Shown: positions 22,952 through 35,118, counted from the first letter of the stretch. The stretch: 64,000 nucleotides of DNA from Scalesia atractyloides (GCA_947069175.1 CAMTDV010000003.1:81693978-81757977); one strand, 5' to 3'. Numbers and translations are program-made. The notes: generated from the sequence alone by a model not told the origin.

Positions 22952-23136
22952 CAGTTTGACTTTTAAAAGTCAACTGCCTATTTACACATACAAACTCACG
23001 CAAGATGATTAGGTTAGTCATCATTTAAAACGACTATTCCATCTTATGGACTTTACATGAAATTTATCCTTCGATCCTATTACGGGTCAGTTTGACTTTT
23101 AAAAGTCAACTGCCTATTTACACATACAAACTCACG
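22952..23136 (+). repeat. 49-bp perfect direct repeat with internal palindrome, in solo LTR F
   Basis: Copies at 22952-23000 and 23088-23136 are identical over 49 bases and contain the palindrome TTGACTTTTAAAAGTCAA. They are separated by 87 bases. Both include the TTGAC W-box core in inverted orientation, a known WRKY target in plants; regulatory use is inference. Confidence 0.9.
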
Positions 23137-23699
23137 AATTAGTTTAACAACTTATTTAGGCATTTCGTTAATTACCCGGTAAGTGATATTCTTAGGCCAC
23201 CATTATAGCTACGATTCCCAAACCAAGTTCATGTCGTTTCTTTCACTTAAACAAATTCAAGCGATTGTTAACATCAAGTTAACTTAGCTTTTGATTAACA
23301 AATGCTAATTTATCCATTAGCTAGGTTTTCATCTTTATGTAGCAACCCATTTCATCATTTTATTATTCATTCATCCGAATACCTAATATAATCAAATTTT
23401 ACGCACTAATTAGTAAACAATATGATCTCAAACACCGATTAACATTGACATAGCATTAATTTCATCATGTTATGCAAAAACCCATTTCAAGTTATGTACA
23501 AACACTTATTCGAACCTCTAATTTATTCAAATATCTTACACATACATACAAGTATGATGATCATGAACACTTATGTATCATCTATGTCATCAAATAATCA
23601 AAACTCACTTCAATATCTACTTGTAAACAACCTACAAGTAATCTTACATCAAATAGTGCACAATTTCCTTAAGTTTAATGAAATCAAGCATACACATAC

Positions 23700-25567
23700 T
23701 GTAACATTTGTACGAATCGGGTTTCGAAAACCCGCCCCAATGTATCAATTAAAGTGTATTTTATTTACGTCGTGTTATTATTTTATTTTTACAATAATAC
23801 ATATATAATAATAATAATAATCAAGGTCTAAAAATAAGAATGTGCTCTGAGTGTTTTATTCAAATGAAGAAGATGAAGTGGGTTAAGTGTTTTATGTAAT
23901 TAAATCCTAAGTTTTAAACGGGTTAAACACACAGTCCAGTGGTGGACTGTGTGCAAACACAAGATGCACGTCCCCGGTTCGAGTCTGAATCCTGACCGTA
24001 TCACTGATATATACCAGTTTTTATTTTTGATGAATTATATCATTGAGAAGTGTGAGTATAAACATAATATAAACTCAAGTTTCACTGGGTTAGACACCCA
24101 GCCCAGTTGGTTGGGCTGGGTGCAAATCACAGTTAAGGTCGCGGGTTCGAGACTCTCTTGATACGCGGTTTAATCAATTTCTGAAATCCTTTTTAATCTA
24201 AACCAGAAATGACACAAACATAATATAAATATATAAAGAGCAAGAGCTTAACGGGTTAGACACCCAGCCCAACTGGTTGGGCTGGGTGCAAAATAACATC
24301 GAGGACACAAGTTCGAGTCCCCTCTCACACACCGATCTGATCATATAAAAATCTTTTTAAAATTTATCATTTTCTGAATGAACGTAAATTGTGTATAAGA
24401 TTAATTAAAAATCAAATCCTAACGGGTTAGACACGTAGCTCAGTTGGAAGAGCTGCGTGCACGCAACCGCGAGGTCTCAAGTTCGAATCCGGTCACACGC
24501 AATCCAAATTCCACAAAAAAATCGGTCAGGCTTAACTGTCAGATCTGACAGTTTTATTATTATTTTTTTTTGTTATTTTATTTATTTTATTTATTTATTT
24601 ATTTATTTATTTTATTCCATTTTATTCCTTTCATTCATTTAAAAATACTTTTATTCCATTAATCTATATTTCATATATCCTTATATTTTAAAGAGTTTAA
24701 ATTACGAAAAAAAATATAACTTCGAAAGCTATAAAGTTACGATCAAAATAACCTAATAAAAAGTATTAAGTTCGAATATTAACTTGTCTATATTGTATCG
24801 TATTTATTATCCTAGGCTAGTATTCGTTGTTCGATCCAATCTATTCCTCGTGTACGCTCGTCATCAACCAAGAATACGCACCCAAGGTGAGTGAATCTCT
24901 ATAAATTCCCCGTTTTAATCACGTTTTGGGGTGTATCATGTGTCGTACCATTTCTTTATTTTTTTTAACACTTGTGCTAATATCATTTCGTGATCAAATG
25001 TGTATTGCTTGTAATGTGGTTTATGTGTGGATACATTCTATCATTTCAGTGTACTCATTTCATTAGGCCCATCAGTTCCTCGTGGGATACGGGTTGAGCA
25101 TCAGGTACCTCATTAGATCGGCTCTGTTTGATTGAGCCTTGATCTCAGATACATCATCATTCATGTCATATATTCATTCAATGTGGTTTGTGATTTGTTA
25201 CATATATACATTTGTTCACATGTGATTTATGCACAATCTTATTTAAACAACAATAAATTCCTTTACTTAAATGTTTTATCAAGGTTCACTCGCCAACTTT
25301 TGTTGACCCAAATTTCTTCTGTTTTACGAATGATACAGGTGATCAAGTTGAGGAAAGAAACACCTATGATGGCCTTAGAAGAATAATCGAGTTATTTCGT
25401 TGGAACAATCATTTGGTTTATTATTTGTGTTTGTATGAAATTTTGTGTTGGATATTTGAATTTAATTTGAATTTAATAAATATGAAACTTGTTAGTAAAT
25501 ATCATGAGCTTGGGTGATAACCCAATCATGCCCCGACTTTTATTCCGCTGCGGGTCGGGGTGTGACA
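23700..25567 (+). repeat. Element B 5' LTR (1868 bp), internally deleted
   Basis: It runs from TGTAACATTTGTACG to GGTCGGGGTGTGACA. Compared with the 3' LTR it lacks about 634 bases after CAAGGTCTAAAAATAAG (23823-23839). The lost segment corresponds to about 31201-31834 and is bounded by the 8-base repeat AAATAAGA. It includes the antisense tRNA-like module, the TATA box and the candidate splice donor. The four sense tRNA-like modules remain. Other differences from the 3' LTR are scattered substitutions and a roughly 17-base duplication in the 3' copy, suggesting an age of order 1-2 percent divergence by eye. Confidence 0.93.
23918..24500 (+). repeat. Sense array of four tRNA-like modules, element B 5' LTR
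   Basis: Hairpins: 23928-23953 CACACAGTCC/GGACTGTGTG; 24095-24122 CACCCAGCCC/GGGCTGGGTG around AGTTGGTT; 24261-24288 CACCCAGCCC/GGGCTGGGTG around AACTGGTT; and about 24432-24459 CACGTAGCTC/GAGCTGCGTG. Each has a GTTCGA B-box-like segment downstream (about 23978, 24146, 24312, 24481). The CACCCAGCCC version differs from CACACAGTCC at paired positions on both arms. Confidence 0.82.
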
Positions 25568-25570
25568 GAT

Positions 25571-25582
25571 TGGTATCAGAGC
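25571..25582 (+). promoter_or_regulatory. Primer binding site, tRNA-iMet, element B
   Basis: TGGTATCAGAGC lies three bases after the 5' LTR end and is complementary to the 3' end of plant initiator tRNA-Met over 12 bases. It is the minus-strand primer site. Confidence 0.92.
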
Positions 25583-26399
25583 TTGTGACTATAGGGATAT
25601 AGGATAGGTTATTAGACCCTTAGAGCCTATACTATAGTTGACTAGATTTAAATTGTTTATGTGTTACATGCAAAATTCATGATGTTTATGTGTTTCATGT
25701 TTATTTTCACACACAACATTATGCAAGCACTCTCACAAGTACATGTTAATATGCAATGCTCATTATAGATCCTACCCTCATAACATATCATATCTATGAA
25801 ATGACACACCTCACGATTTCACAATTTCCATTATTTCTTTTCAAAGATTTTTGCAGTGTTTTCATATTTTTCAAATCACATCGAAGTGAGTTTTCACGAC
25901 GGGCATGTAGTAACTGGAAGGATACAAGTACCGGTAGTCGGAACGTCCTGTCTAGGCTTGGCATTCGTATAAATCCAAAATAAAGGACCAGTTTGCCTAC
26001 CTGGGGACTAACGATGAGAGTACGAAGGATCTATTAGGCCAAAGAATGCTATACCAAACGTTGTGTGAACTAACCCCACTTTGAGTTGTCATCGTGTCTA
26101 CACCTGGACACCCTCCGACCTTACATCTCGCAATCATGTTTTACAATTTTCATTCGGGTGATGTGAATGTTAACCAGCCGACACCAATGCAAACCCTACC
26201 ACACCCAATAGTCATGGGGGCCCACATGACTATACAAGCAATGGTATGGGGGACATTTGGAGGCCCAAACATGAGCAAACCCAAGACATCCTATGGATGT
26301 AGTTAAATTATTTTCAGTTATATTGTTTTCGTTCTTTTTACGACACATGACACCTAGAAAATTCTTGAACTCACAATCTCCCTACATATATTCCTATAG
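25583..26399 (+). other. Element B leader with conserved block
   Basis: Non-coding leader between primer site and gag. The block about 25893-26050 (GACGGGCATGTAGTAACTGG ... GTACCGGTAGTCGG ... ATTAGGCCAAAG) is nearly identical in C (41792-41945) and D (49035-49200, minus). It is a candidate packaging or dimerisation region shared by autonomous and gag-only elements; that role is inference. Confidence 0.6.
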
Positions 26400-27690
26400 A
26401 TGTCTGCTAGGCAATTACGTGGAGGTAGAAGGTCAGGAAAGTAAAACGAACGCTTGGCCACGCAAATTGCTAAACAAATGGCCGCAGTGCTTCCTGACAT
26501 CGTACTACAAGTTCAGCAAGCTCTCATCGCTAATCCCATCAACTCTCCCAACCAAGAAGACCAAAACGTCGCCAACCCTCCTCCCAAAACCCCCAAATGC
26601 ACCTACAAACACTTCAAGTCCTGCGATCCCCCAAAATATGAAGGGACTGAAGGTGTCACCGCTCTCCTTCACTGGTTTGAGGAGATGGAAAACACCTTTC
26701 TCAATTGCGACTGTCCTGAGGACCGTAAGGTACGTTACGCGAATGGAAGATTGTTTAGGGTAGCCCTTACCTGGTGGAACACGGAAAAAGGTAAGCGAGG
26801 TGTAGATGATGCCATGGCCTTATCATGTGAAGAATTAAGAGAGATCATGACAAGACGTTTCTGCCCTAGAAGCGAGATCAAGAAGCTTGAAGATGAATTC
26901 TATGCTCTAAAGCAAAAAGAAGGGGATCACACCTCCTACAACAAGAGGTTTCTTGAGTTGAACCAAATGGTTCCCAATCTGTTCACCCCATTATACCGCT
27001 TAATCCAAGATTCAGTTTTAAGCACTTCGCTTGCAACACTCGAAGCCGCAATGGAGTTAGCTACGGAACTCACTAAGAATCGCATTCGAAATGGCAATTT
27101 TAAAGATGAGAGAAGAAAACACCCATTGAGACCCCAATTCCAAACCACTCAGGTTCATCCTCGAAGTTTGCTGGTAAGAGGAAGCGAAATGGCAAGAACT
27201 TTGTTGTCACCCAAACCAACCCTCCCATCACTGCTACTCCAATCACCCAAGTTGCCCCTCCAGCCGCACCATTCAAAAGGCCATACACTGGCACACACCC
27301 AAAGTGTAACCGTTGCCAATACCATCACCCTCCTGAAAACCTTGCCAACATTGCACAAGTTGTGGCCGTGCGGTCACACTATCCAAACCTGCCGTACCTT
27401 CAGCGATCAAACCGCACTCAACCTCCAACCCAAACCCAAAATCAAATGGTGGACCAAGCCCAATAACCCTTACTTTTACCACCTGCACAACCCACAACCC
27501 AACCTTACTACCAACCCAACTACCCCATGATGCAACCCATACGAGCCTGTTTTAACTGTGGGGACCCAACCTACTTCAGAAATACTTGCCCACGCCTGGT
27601 GAACATCATCAATGCCCAAGCCCAAGCAAACCCGGTGAACCAAGCTAATCAAGCTCCCCCCTTGCTAGAGGGAGGGCCTTCAATATCAAC
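26400..27690 (+). pseudogene. gag: Element B gag, frameshifted
   Basis: The ATG at 26400 gives MSARQLRGGRR and stops at TAA 26442-26444. The true gag frame is picked up from about 26454 (ATQIAKQMAAVLPDIV). The retrotransposon gag core follows: YKHFKSCDPPKYEGTEGV, LHWFEEMENTFLNCDCPED, LTWWNTEKGKRG, MTRRFCPRSEIKKLEDEF. A 33-base in-frame deletion removes the EHYIRGLPSKI segment at about 27004. A frameshift near 27125 scrambles the linker. The second zinc knuckle CFNCGDPTYFRNTC (about 27548-27589) is in another frame. A further frameshift near 27660 precedes protease. Confidence 0.9.
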
Positions 27691-28210
27691 GCTAACCAAG
27701 CAAGGGCAGACAACAATGTCGTCAATGGTACGTTTCTCGTAAATGGTAGTTATGCATCCATATTATTCGATATTGGTGCAGATAAGAGCTTTGTATCCTT
27801 AGAATTCGCATCTATTCTTGACCTACCTCGTGATAGTCTCGTTGAATCTTTGACGGTAGAAGTTGCTGACGGTAAACCCATTTCATTAAATTCTATTATA
27901 CGTGATTGTACTCTCACCCTAAGTGATCATGATTTTTCGATTGACCTCATCCCTATGAATTTGGGGAGTTTCGATATTATCATCGGTATGGACTGGCTCA
28001 GCCAACATCACGCTGAAGTGGTGTGCCATGAAAAGTTCATTCGTATTCCTCTCGCCAATGGTCAGACTCTACATATCTTTGGAGAAACTCCTTCGAAAGG
28101 GCTCATGATATCCTGCCTTCAAGCCCGAAGTTATCTTCGCAAACGTCGCATTTATATCCCACATCGTCACAAAGGAAGGAAAAGAAAGGAAGCTCGAAGA
28201 TATCCAAATC
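27691..28210 (+). pseudogene. pro: Element B protease region, active site mutated
   Basis: The segment aligns with A's protease. The catalytic DTGA is DIGA here (about 27768-27779), which removes the active-site Thr. Downstream IIGMDWLSQHH is kept. A frame change near 28140 separates it from RT. Confidence 0.85.
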
Positions 28211-29629
28211 GTGAAGGAATTTCCGCAAGTTTTTCCCGACGATGTTTTAGGACTTCCTCATGTGCGAGAAGTCGAATTTCGAATTGATCTTGTGCCTGGC
28301 GCTACACCAGTCGCAAAATCTCCTTATAGGTTAGCCCTTTCCGAAATGCAAGAGTTGGCCAGTCAGCTGCAAGAGCTGACTAACAAAGGATTCATACGTC
28401 CTAGCTCATCGCCTTGGGGTGCGCCTGTTCTTTTTGTGAAGAAGAAGGATGGGACGTTTCGCATGTGCATTGATTATAGGGAACTCAACAAATTGACGGT
28501 TAAGAATCGCTATCCACTGCCTCGTATCGATGACCTTCTAGATCAATTTCAAGGTGCCACCTGTTTTTCCAAAATCGATCTTCGTTCTGGTTATCATCAG
28601 CTTAGGGTGCGCGAAGAAGATATTCCAAAAACTGCTTTTCGAACTCGTTATGGTCATTACGAATTCATGGTTATGCCTTTTGGATTAACCAACGCCCCCG
28701 CTGTCTTCATGGATTTGATGAATAGGGTGTGCAAACCCTATCTCGATCATTTCGTCATAGTCTTCATCGATGACATTCTTATCTACTCCAAGTCAAAATC
28801 CAATCATGAGCGTCATCTCCGACTCATTCTCACACTCTTAAGGACTGAAAAGCTTTACGCTAAGTTCTCAAAATACGAATTCTGGTTAAGAGAGGTACAA
28901 TTCCTTGGTCATGTCGTAAATGACAAATGGATTCATGTCGATCCTTCGAAAATCAAGGCAGTACAAGAATGGCAAACGCCACGTACCCCTACCGAAGTTA
29001 GGTCATTTCTTAGCTTGGCTGGTTATTATCGACGCTTCATTTCCAATTTCTCTCGTATCGCTGTTCCACTCACAGCCTTGACTCACAAAGGGAAACCTTT
29101 CATTTGGGGACCCAAGCAAGAGGAGGCCTTCCAAACGTTGAAACAAAGGCTTTGTGACGCACCTATCCTTACACTTCCTGAGGGTTGCGATGACTTTGTG
29201 ATTTATTGCAACGCATCAGGGCAAGGTCTAGGCTGTGTACTGATGCAAAGAGGAAAGGTGGTAGCCTATGCCTCTAGGCAACTCAAAGTACATGAGAAGA
29301 ATTACACCACCCACGACCTGGAACTTGGAGCAGTCGTGTTCGCTCTAAAGATATGGAGACATTATCTCTATGGAACCAAGTGTGAAATATACACTGACCA
29401 CAAGCGCCTCCAACATATCTTCAATCAAAAAGAGTTGAACATGAGGCAACGACGATGGGTCGAACTTCTCAACGATTACAACTGTGAGATTCGGTATCAT
29501 CCTGGCAAGGCAAACGTGGTGGCTGATGCGCTCAGTCATAAGGGTTATACGAACTCTATTCATCTTCTATGTTCACAAATTGTAACCGATATTAAAGATC
29601 GAATCGGGCAGCTCAACATACTTCCATAA
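28211..29629 (+). pseudogene. pol: Element B reverse transcriptase and RNase H
   Basis: The RT core is complete: KKKDGTFRMCIDYRELN, LPRIDDLLDQF, FSKIDLRSGYHQ, MPFGLTNAP and the catalytic FIDD near 28759-28770. RNase H follows directly. Its first catalytic Asp is replaced by Asn (YCNASGQG, about 29205-29230), and SRK of the last motif is SHK. A frameshift near 29605 ends the frame in a short aberrant tail. It corresponds to nt 1320-5330 of element A without the solo LTR. Confidence 0.92.
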
Positions 29630-31031
29630 CAGAAAATGACGTACGCGAGGAGCTATCATGTGGAGCTGAACTAAAAATTGAAACCAGATCCGATGGTGTT
29701 CTATACTATTTAAACCGTATTTGGATTCCCGATCGCGACAACCTTCATGATTTTCTCATGAACGAGGCACACAAAACACGATACTCTTTACATCCAGGAG
29801 CCGATAAGATGTATCAAGACTTACGATACACCTACTGGTGGCTGGCATGAAAAAGGATATCGCTGTTTTTATTTCCAAGTGCCTTACATGCTCCAAGGTA
29901 AAAGCTGAACACCAAAGACCTTTAGGACTTCTGGTCCAACCCGAAATACCTGTATGGAAGTGGGAAAACATAACCATGGACTTCATTACCGGGTTACCTC
30001 GCACTTCCAGTGGGTATGACACAATATGGGTGATCATTGATCGTCTCACAAAATCAGCTCATTTCATTCCGATTCGCGAGGACTTCAAGAACGAGAAGCT
30101 AGCTCGTATCTACATCAGCGAAATCGTAAGCCGTCATGGTGTACCAATAAGCATCATTTCAGACCGTGATGGTCGTTTCACTTCACGCACATGGCGAGCC
30201 GTGCAAACTGCTTTGGGTACACGTTTAGACCTCAGCACCGCCTTTCACCCTCAGGCTGATGGTCAATCTGAGCGCACCATCCAAACCCTCGAAGACATGC
30301 TTCGAGCATGTGTCGTAGACTTCAAAGGGAATTGGGACGCTCATCTACTATTAGTCGAGTTTTCGTACAACAATAGTTATCATTCAAGTATCGGCATGGC
30401 TCCTTTCGAAGCGTTATCTGGTCGTAAATGCCAATCTCCAGTATGTTGGCACGAAATTGGTGAAGCGCAAATCACCGGACCTGAATTGATTCAAGAAACA
30501 ACCGACAAAATCATTCAAATTCGAAACAATCTTCTAGCGGCTCAAAGTCGTCAAAAGAGTTATGCTGACAAACGACGAAGGCCCTTGGAGTTTGGCGTAG
30601 GTGATCAAGTACTTTTGAAAGTATCACCGTGGAAGGGAGTGGTTCATTTTGACCAGAAGGGCAAGCTAACACCACGCTATGTGGGACCTTTCAAGATACT
30701 CGAAAGAGTAGGTCCTGTAGCGTACAAGCTTGACCTACCAGAAGAACTTAACATAATTCACCCCACGTTCCACGTATCAAACCTGAAAAAGTGTCTCGCT
30801 GACGAAAACCTCCATATCCCTCTGGAAGATATTCAAGTCGATGAATCAATGTAATTCGTTGAAACACCAGTAGAAGTCATGGATTTCAGTGAGAAGCGCT
30901 TGAGGCGAAGTCGTATTCCAATCGTCTGGGTGCGTTGGGAGTCAAGACGAGGACCCGAGTTTACTTGGGAACGTGAAGACTCAATACGCGAAAAGTACCC
31001 GCATCTTTTTCCGGTTACAACTACTACTTAA
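29630..31031 (+). pseudogene. pol: Element B integrase and chromodomain-like tail, broken
   Basis: The integrase zinc region continues in a shifted frame. A one-base deletion at TGGTGGC-TGGC (about 29840) shifts it again, and the open part is 29838-30854. The catalytic core is present: TMDFITGLPRTS, ISDRDGRFTS, and GQSERTIQ. The GPF segment follows (PRYVGPFKILERVG). A stop at 30852-30854 (ESM-stop) interrupts before the chromodomain-like tail, which is still recognisable to about 31011 (GPEFTWERED...KYPHLF). Confidence 0.9.
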
Positions 31032-31065
31032 ATTTCAGGACGAAATTTCTAAAAGTAGGGGAAAC
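31030..31065 (+). promoter_or_regulatory. Element B stem-loop and polypurine tract
   Basis: AAATTTCAGGACGAAATTT, the same stem as in A with one change in the loop-side base pair, is followed by AAAAGTAGGGGAAAC and the LTR at 31066. Confidence 0.82.
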
Positions 31066-31292
31066 TGTAACATTTGTACAAATCGGGTTTCGAAAACCCG
31101 CCCCAATGTATCAATTAAAGTGTATTTTATTTACGTCGTGTTATTATTTTATTTTTACAATAATACATATATAATAATAATAATAATAATCAAGGTCTAA
31201 AAATAAGATAATATAATAACTAATCAATTAAATAATAAATATTTAAATTAATAGAGATTTAAAAAGGGTTAATAAAAATAATTAAAGAAAAG

Positions 31293-31365
31293 GGTGGAAC
31301 CGGGAGTCGAACCCGGGTTCCCCGCCTGTACACACGTTACAAACACCACTAGACTACACACACTT
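31293..31365 (-). repeat. Antisense tRNA-like module, element B 3' LTR
   Basis: On the minus strand it has TAGTCTAGTGGTGTTTG (A-box and D-loop-like) and ACCCGGGTTCGACTCCCGGT (B box with a stable T-arm), about 73 bases in total. This is the copy closest to a normal tRNA in length. The anticodon arm and acceptor pairing look poor by eye. Confidence 0.65.
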
Positions 31366-31920
31366 CATGTGTTTAAACCCGCATAACAAAATATATGTAT
31401 ACACCCTCAAACAGGGCGGGAAAATCTGCAACTTCCTAGATCTCTGCAAACGCGCTTTCCTTTTTTTGTTTAAATCCTCCGACAACTGGCAACGTATATT
31501 TTTGGCAAACACCAATCTCGCCGGCTGTCATCCTTATGGCAATTGCCAATCATCGAATTGGATTTCCAAAATCGAAACCAAGTGCACCCTGTTTCTCCTA
31601 TAAATACCAGTCAAATTCCCTCCTTTTGAAATAGCTCATTCCCTCTGTTCGCTCACTACCACTGTCGTCGGGAAGACTCTGCTCCACCGGAGAACCACAG
31701 AGGTCATTGGAATTCACTCGCCGGACTCTTCACCGGAAAACACCCACCGCCGATGGTAACTTCCTTCGTTCTAATTCAGTTTATATGTTGATTTAATATC
31801 ACAAGAATCAAGTTAAATTTAGTTAAAAAAAAAGAAATAAGAATGTGTTCTGAGTGATTTATTCAAATGAAGAAGATGAAGTGGGTTAAGTGTTTTATGT
31901 AATTAATTCCTAAGTTTTAA

Positions 31921-32504
31921 ACGGGTTAAACACACAGTCCAGTGGTGGACTGTGTGCAAACACAAGATGCACGTCCCCGGTTCGAGTCTGAATCCTGACC
32001 GTATCACTGATATATACCAGTTTTTATTTTTGATGAATTATATCATTGAGCAGTGTGAGTATAAACATAATATAAACTCAAGTTTCACTGGGTTAGATAC
32101 CCAGCCCAGTTGGTTGGGCTGGGTGCAAATCACAGTTAAGGTCGCGGGTTCGAGACTCTCTTGATACGCGGTTTAATCAATTTCTGAAATCCTTTTTAAT
32201 CTACACCAGAAATGACACAAACAGAATATAAATATATTAAAGAGCAAGAGCTTAACGGGTTAGACACCCAGCCCAACTGGTTGGGCTGGGTGCAAAATAA
32301 CATCGAGGACACAAGTTCGAGTCCCCTCTCACACACCTATCTGATCATATAAAAATCTTTTTAAAATGTATCATTTTCTGAATGAACGTAAATTATGTAT
32401 AAGATTAATTAAAAATCAAATCCTAACGGGTTAGACACGTAGCTCAGTTGGAAGAGCTGCGTGCACGCAACCGCGAGGTCTCGAGTTCGAATCCGGTCAC
32501 ACGC
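31921..32504 (+). repeat. Sense array of four tRNA-like modules, element B 3' LTR
   Basis: Hairpins lie at 31931-31956, 32098-32125, 32265-32292 and about 32436-32463, with the same stems as in the 5' LTR. In the second, the first stem base changed from C to T (TACCCAGCCC), which still pairs with G by wobble. Confidence 0.82.
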
Positions 32505-34303
32505 AATCCAAATTCCACAAAAAAACCGGCCAGGCTTAACTGTCAGATCTGACAGTTTTATTTTTATTTTATTTTTTTGTTATTTTATTTATTTATTTAT
32601 TTCTTTTTATTTATTTATTTATTTATTTTATTCTATTTTATTCCTTTCATTCATTTAAAAATACTTTTATTCCATTAATCTATATTTCATATATCCTTAT
32701 ATTTTAAAGATCCTTATATTTTAAAGAGTTTAAATTACGAAAAAAAAATATAACTTTGAAAGCTATAAAGTTACGATCAAAATAACCTAATAAAAAGTAT
32801 TAAGTTCGAATATTAACTTGTCTATATTGTATCGTATTTATTATCCTAGGCTAGTATTCGTTGTTCGATCCAATCTATTCCTCGTGTACACTCGTCATCA
32901 ACCAAGAATACGCACCCAAGGTGAGTGAATCTCTATAAATTCCCCGTTTTAATCACGTTTTGGGGTGTATCATGTGTCGTACCATTTCTTTATTTTATTT
33001 AACACTTGTGCTAATATCATTTCGTGATCAAATGTGTATTGCTTGTAATGTGGTTTATGTGTGGATACATTCTATCATTTCAGTGTACTCATTTCATTAG
33101 GCCCATCAGTTCATCGTGGGATACGGGTTGAGCATCAGGTGCCTCATTAGATCGGCTCCGTTTGATTGAGCCTTGATCTCAGATACATCATCATTCATGT
33201 CATATATTCATTCAATGTGGTTTGTGATTTGTTACATATTTACATTTGTTTCACATGTGATTTATGCACAATCTTATTTAAACAACAATAAATTCATTTA
33301 CTTAAATGTTTTATCAAGGTTCACTCGCCAACTTTTGTTGACCCAAATTTCTTCTGTTTTACGCATGATACAGGTGATCAAGTTGAGGAAAGAAACACCT
33401 AGGATGGCCTTAGAAGAATAATCGAGTTATTTCGTTGGAACAATCATTTGGTTTATTATTTGTGTTTGTATGAAATTTTGTGTTGGATATTTGAATTTAA
33501 TAAATATGAAACTTGTTAGTAAATATCATGAGCTTTGGTGATAACCCAATCATGCCTCAACTTTTATTCTGCTGCGGGTCGGGGTGTGACACATACACTT
33601 AATTTCATCTTTGGATCATAATCCAACAACCTTATTACAAGTATTCTACTTGTCTCAAATTATAACTTCCATCAATCAAGGTTTTGAGACATACCTCATG
33701 ATCCCCTCGTTTAAGTGATCGTTTATATGCGTTCATGCATTGATTTGAAGTTAGAATTGACCTTCAATTTGTTGATTCTTGATTGAACTAGGGTTTCCCC
33801 TTGTTCTTCTCCTGATCATCGGCATATACACATACTAAGTGTGTGTATTATGTGTTAATTTTGTGTTTTAATAAAACAAGTTTCCTTTCTTGGCAGCTTT
33901 GGTCCCTTAAGTTTAGTTTTGATTATAAATGAGACTACAACTCATTGTCTTATTATTTATATACATTTATTAACTAGGTTAATTTGTTCCTAGTTATTTT
34001 GTTTATGGGTTAACTTTTACCACTAACGGTCTTTTATCTGTTCTTTAATATTAACGTGTTTTGATTACCAAACTCGTTTTTGGGGTGTTACAGCAATTGT
34101 GGGTGTTCTTTGTGTGTGACAACCCATATACTAGTAGAGGGATCCCATTTGATAGAGGTTGACCTATTTATGGAAACACAACTTGTGATAAACACTTACT
34201 AATAAGGATATCATTGTTTGAATGCATGGTTTATATATACGTGCAAGAGTTGGTGAACCCATGTTAAAAATATATACGTATATATATATATATATATATA
34301 TAT

Positions 34304-35118
34304 AGGGTGAGGTTATTGTGAGAAAATTTAAAAGTGTGAGAAGGATAAGAAAGAATCTAAACCAATAGATATTTAATCTAATGGTTGAGATTATAGTGGC
34401 AATTCTGTAAATAATGTTGACTATTAAACTAACTAATTTTCTAGATTAAGGGTATAAAGGTAAATTTAATATTTTTAAATTAAGAAACTAACATTAATAC
34501 ACATGCAAAGTTCCACAATTCTTTTTTAACATCAATAACTTTTTATACGTAACTATTTTTTAAAAAAAATTACACCATAATAACGAGTGTTTTTTATCTT
34601 TAATATGAGTACCATATTGATAAACTTATGTAGAGTTATTTCTGTTTTTATATATTTAAGGTGTTATTTCTGTTTTGATTCTGAATAAAGTGTTGACTGT
34701 TGTTATATTAGGGTGTTATTTCTGTTATATTCAATGTTAGAGTGTTTTTTATAAGATGTGTGCCATCAGTATAACTGTTGTGGTGTTTTTATGAGTTATG
34801 GTGTTATTTCTGTTCTTTATAAGATGTATGCCTTCACTATACATGTTGTGGTGTTTTTATGAGTTAGGGTGTTTTTATGAGTTATATTTCTGTTCTTTAT
34901 AAGATGTATGCCTTCAATATACATGTTGTGGTGTTTTTATGAGTTATGGTGTTATTTCAAATTCGAAAATCCATACAATAACTGCCAAAACATAATTAGA
35001 TTTTATTAGTTAAATTACACTTATATCCTTAAACTACCAAAATAAAAAGGGACACATGTCACCTCCATAATCTTTCTTATCCTTCTCACACTTTTAAATT
35101 TTCTCACATGAACCTCTA

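Larger units (their letters stand above)
23700..33591 (+). mobile_element. Element B: full-length Ty3/gypsy chromovirus-like retrotransposon, coding-defective; TSD CATAC
   Basis: It has a 5' LTR (23700-25567), primer site, leader, broken gag-pol, purine tract and 3' LTR (31066-33591). CATAC lies at 23695-23699 and 33592-33596. The element is closely related to A in protein. It is inserted in solo LTR F. Frameshifts, stops, a small gag deletion and mutated protease and RNase H catalytic residues make it non-functional as a protein source. It could still be mobilised in trans, except that its 5' LTR has lost the TATA region. Confidence 0.95.
31066..33591 (+). repeat. Element B 3' LTR (2526 bp), complete
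   Basis: It runs from TGTAACATTTGTAC to TGTGACA. It has an antisense tRNA-like module (31293-31365), a TATAAATA box at 31599-31606, a candidate donor GATGGTAACTT near 31753-31763, and four sense tRNA-like modules (31921-32504). An AGATCGGCTC...GAGCCTTGATCT hairpin lies near 33149-33180, and a CATGATACAG block ends at 33373. Confidence 0.94.
20896..34092 (-). mobile_element. Solo LTR F (about 3.3 kb), split by element B; TSD GCAAT
   Basis: The left part is 20896-23699 and the right part 33597-34092, giving 3300 bp without B and one copy of its TSD. Termini are TGTAAGACCCTGC and TTTTTGGGGTGTTACA, TG...CA with inverted TGTAA-ACCC-like ends. GCAAT flanks both ends (20891-20895, 34093-34097). Orientation is chosen as minus because the right end read on that strand (TGTAACACCCCAAAAACG) resembles gypsy LTR starts and leads into leader-like AACCCTAGTT sequence; this is uncertain. 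No tRNA-like modules are present outside B, so it is a different family. Confidence 0.8.

Noticed and set aside
23467..23808. 113-codon ORF
   Set aside because: It spans the junction of solo LTR F and element B; composition is AT-driven.
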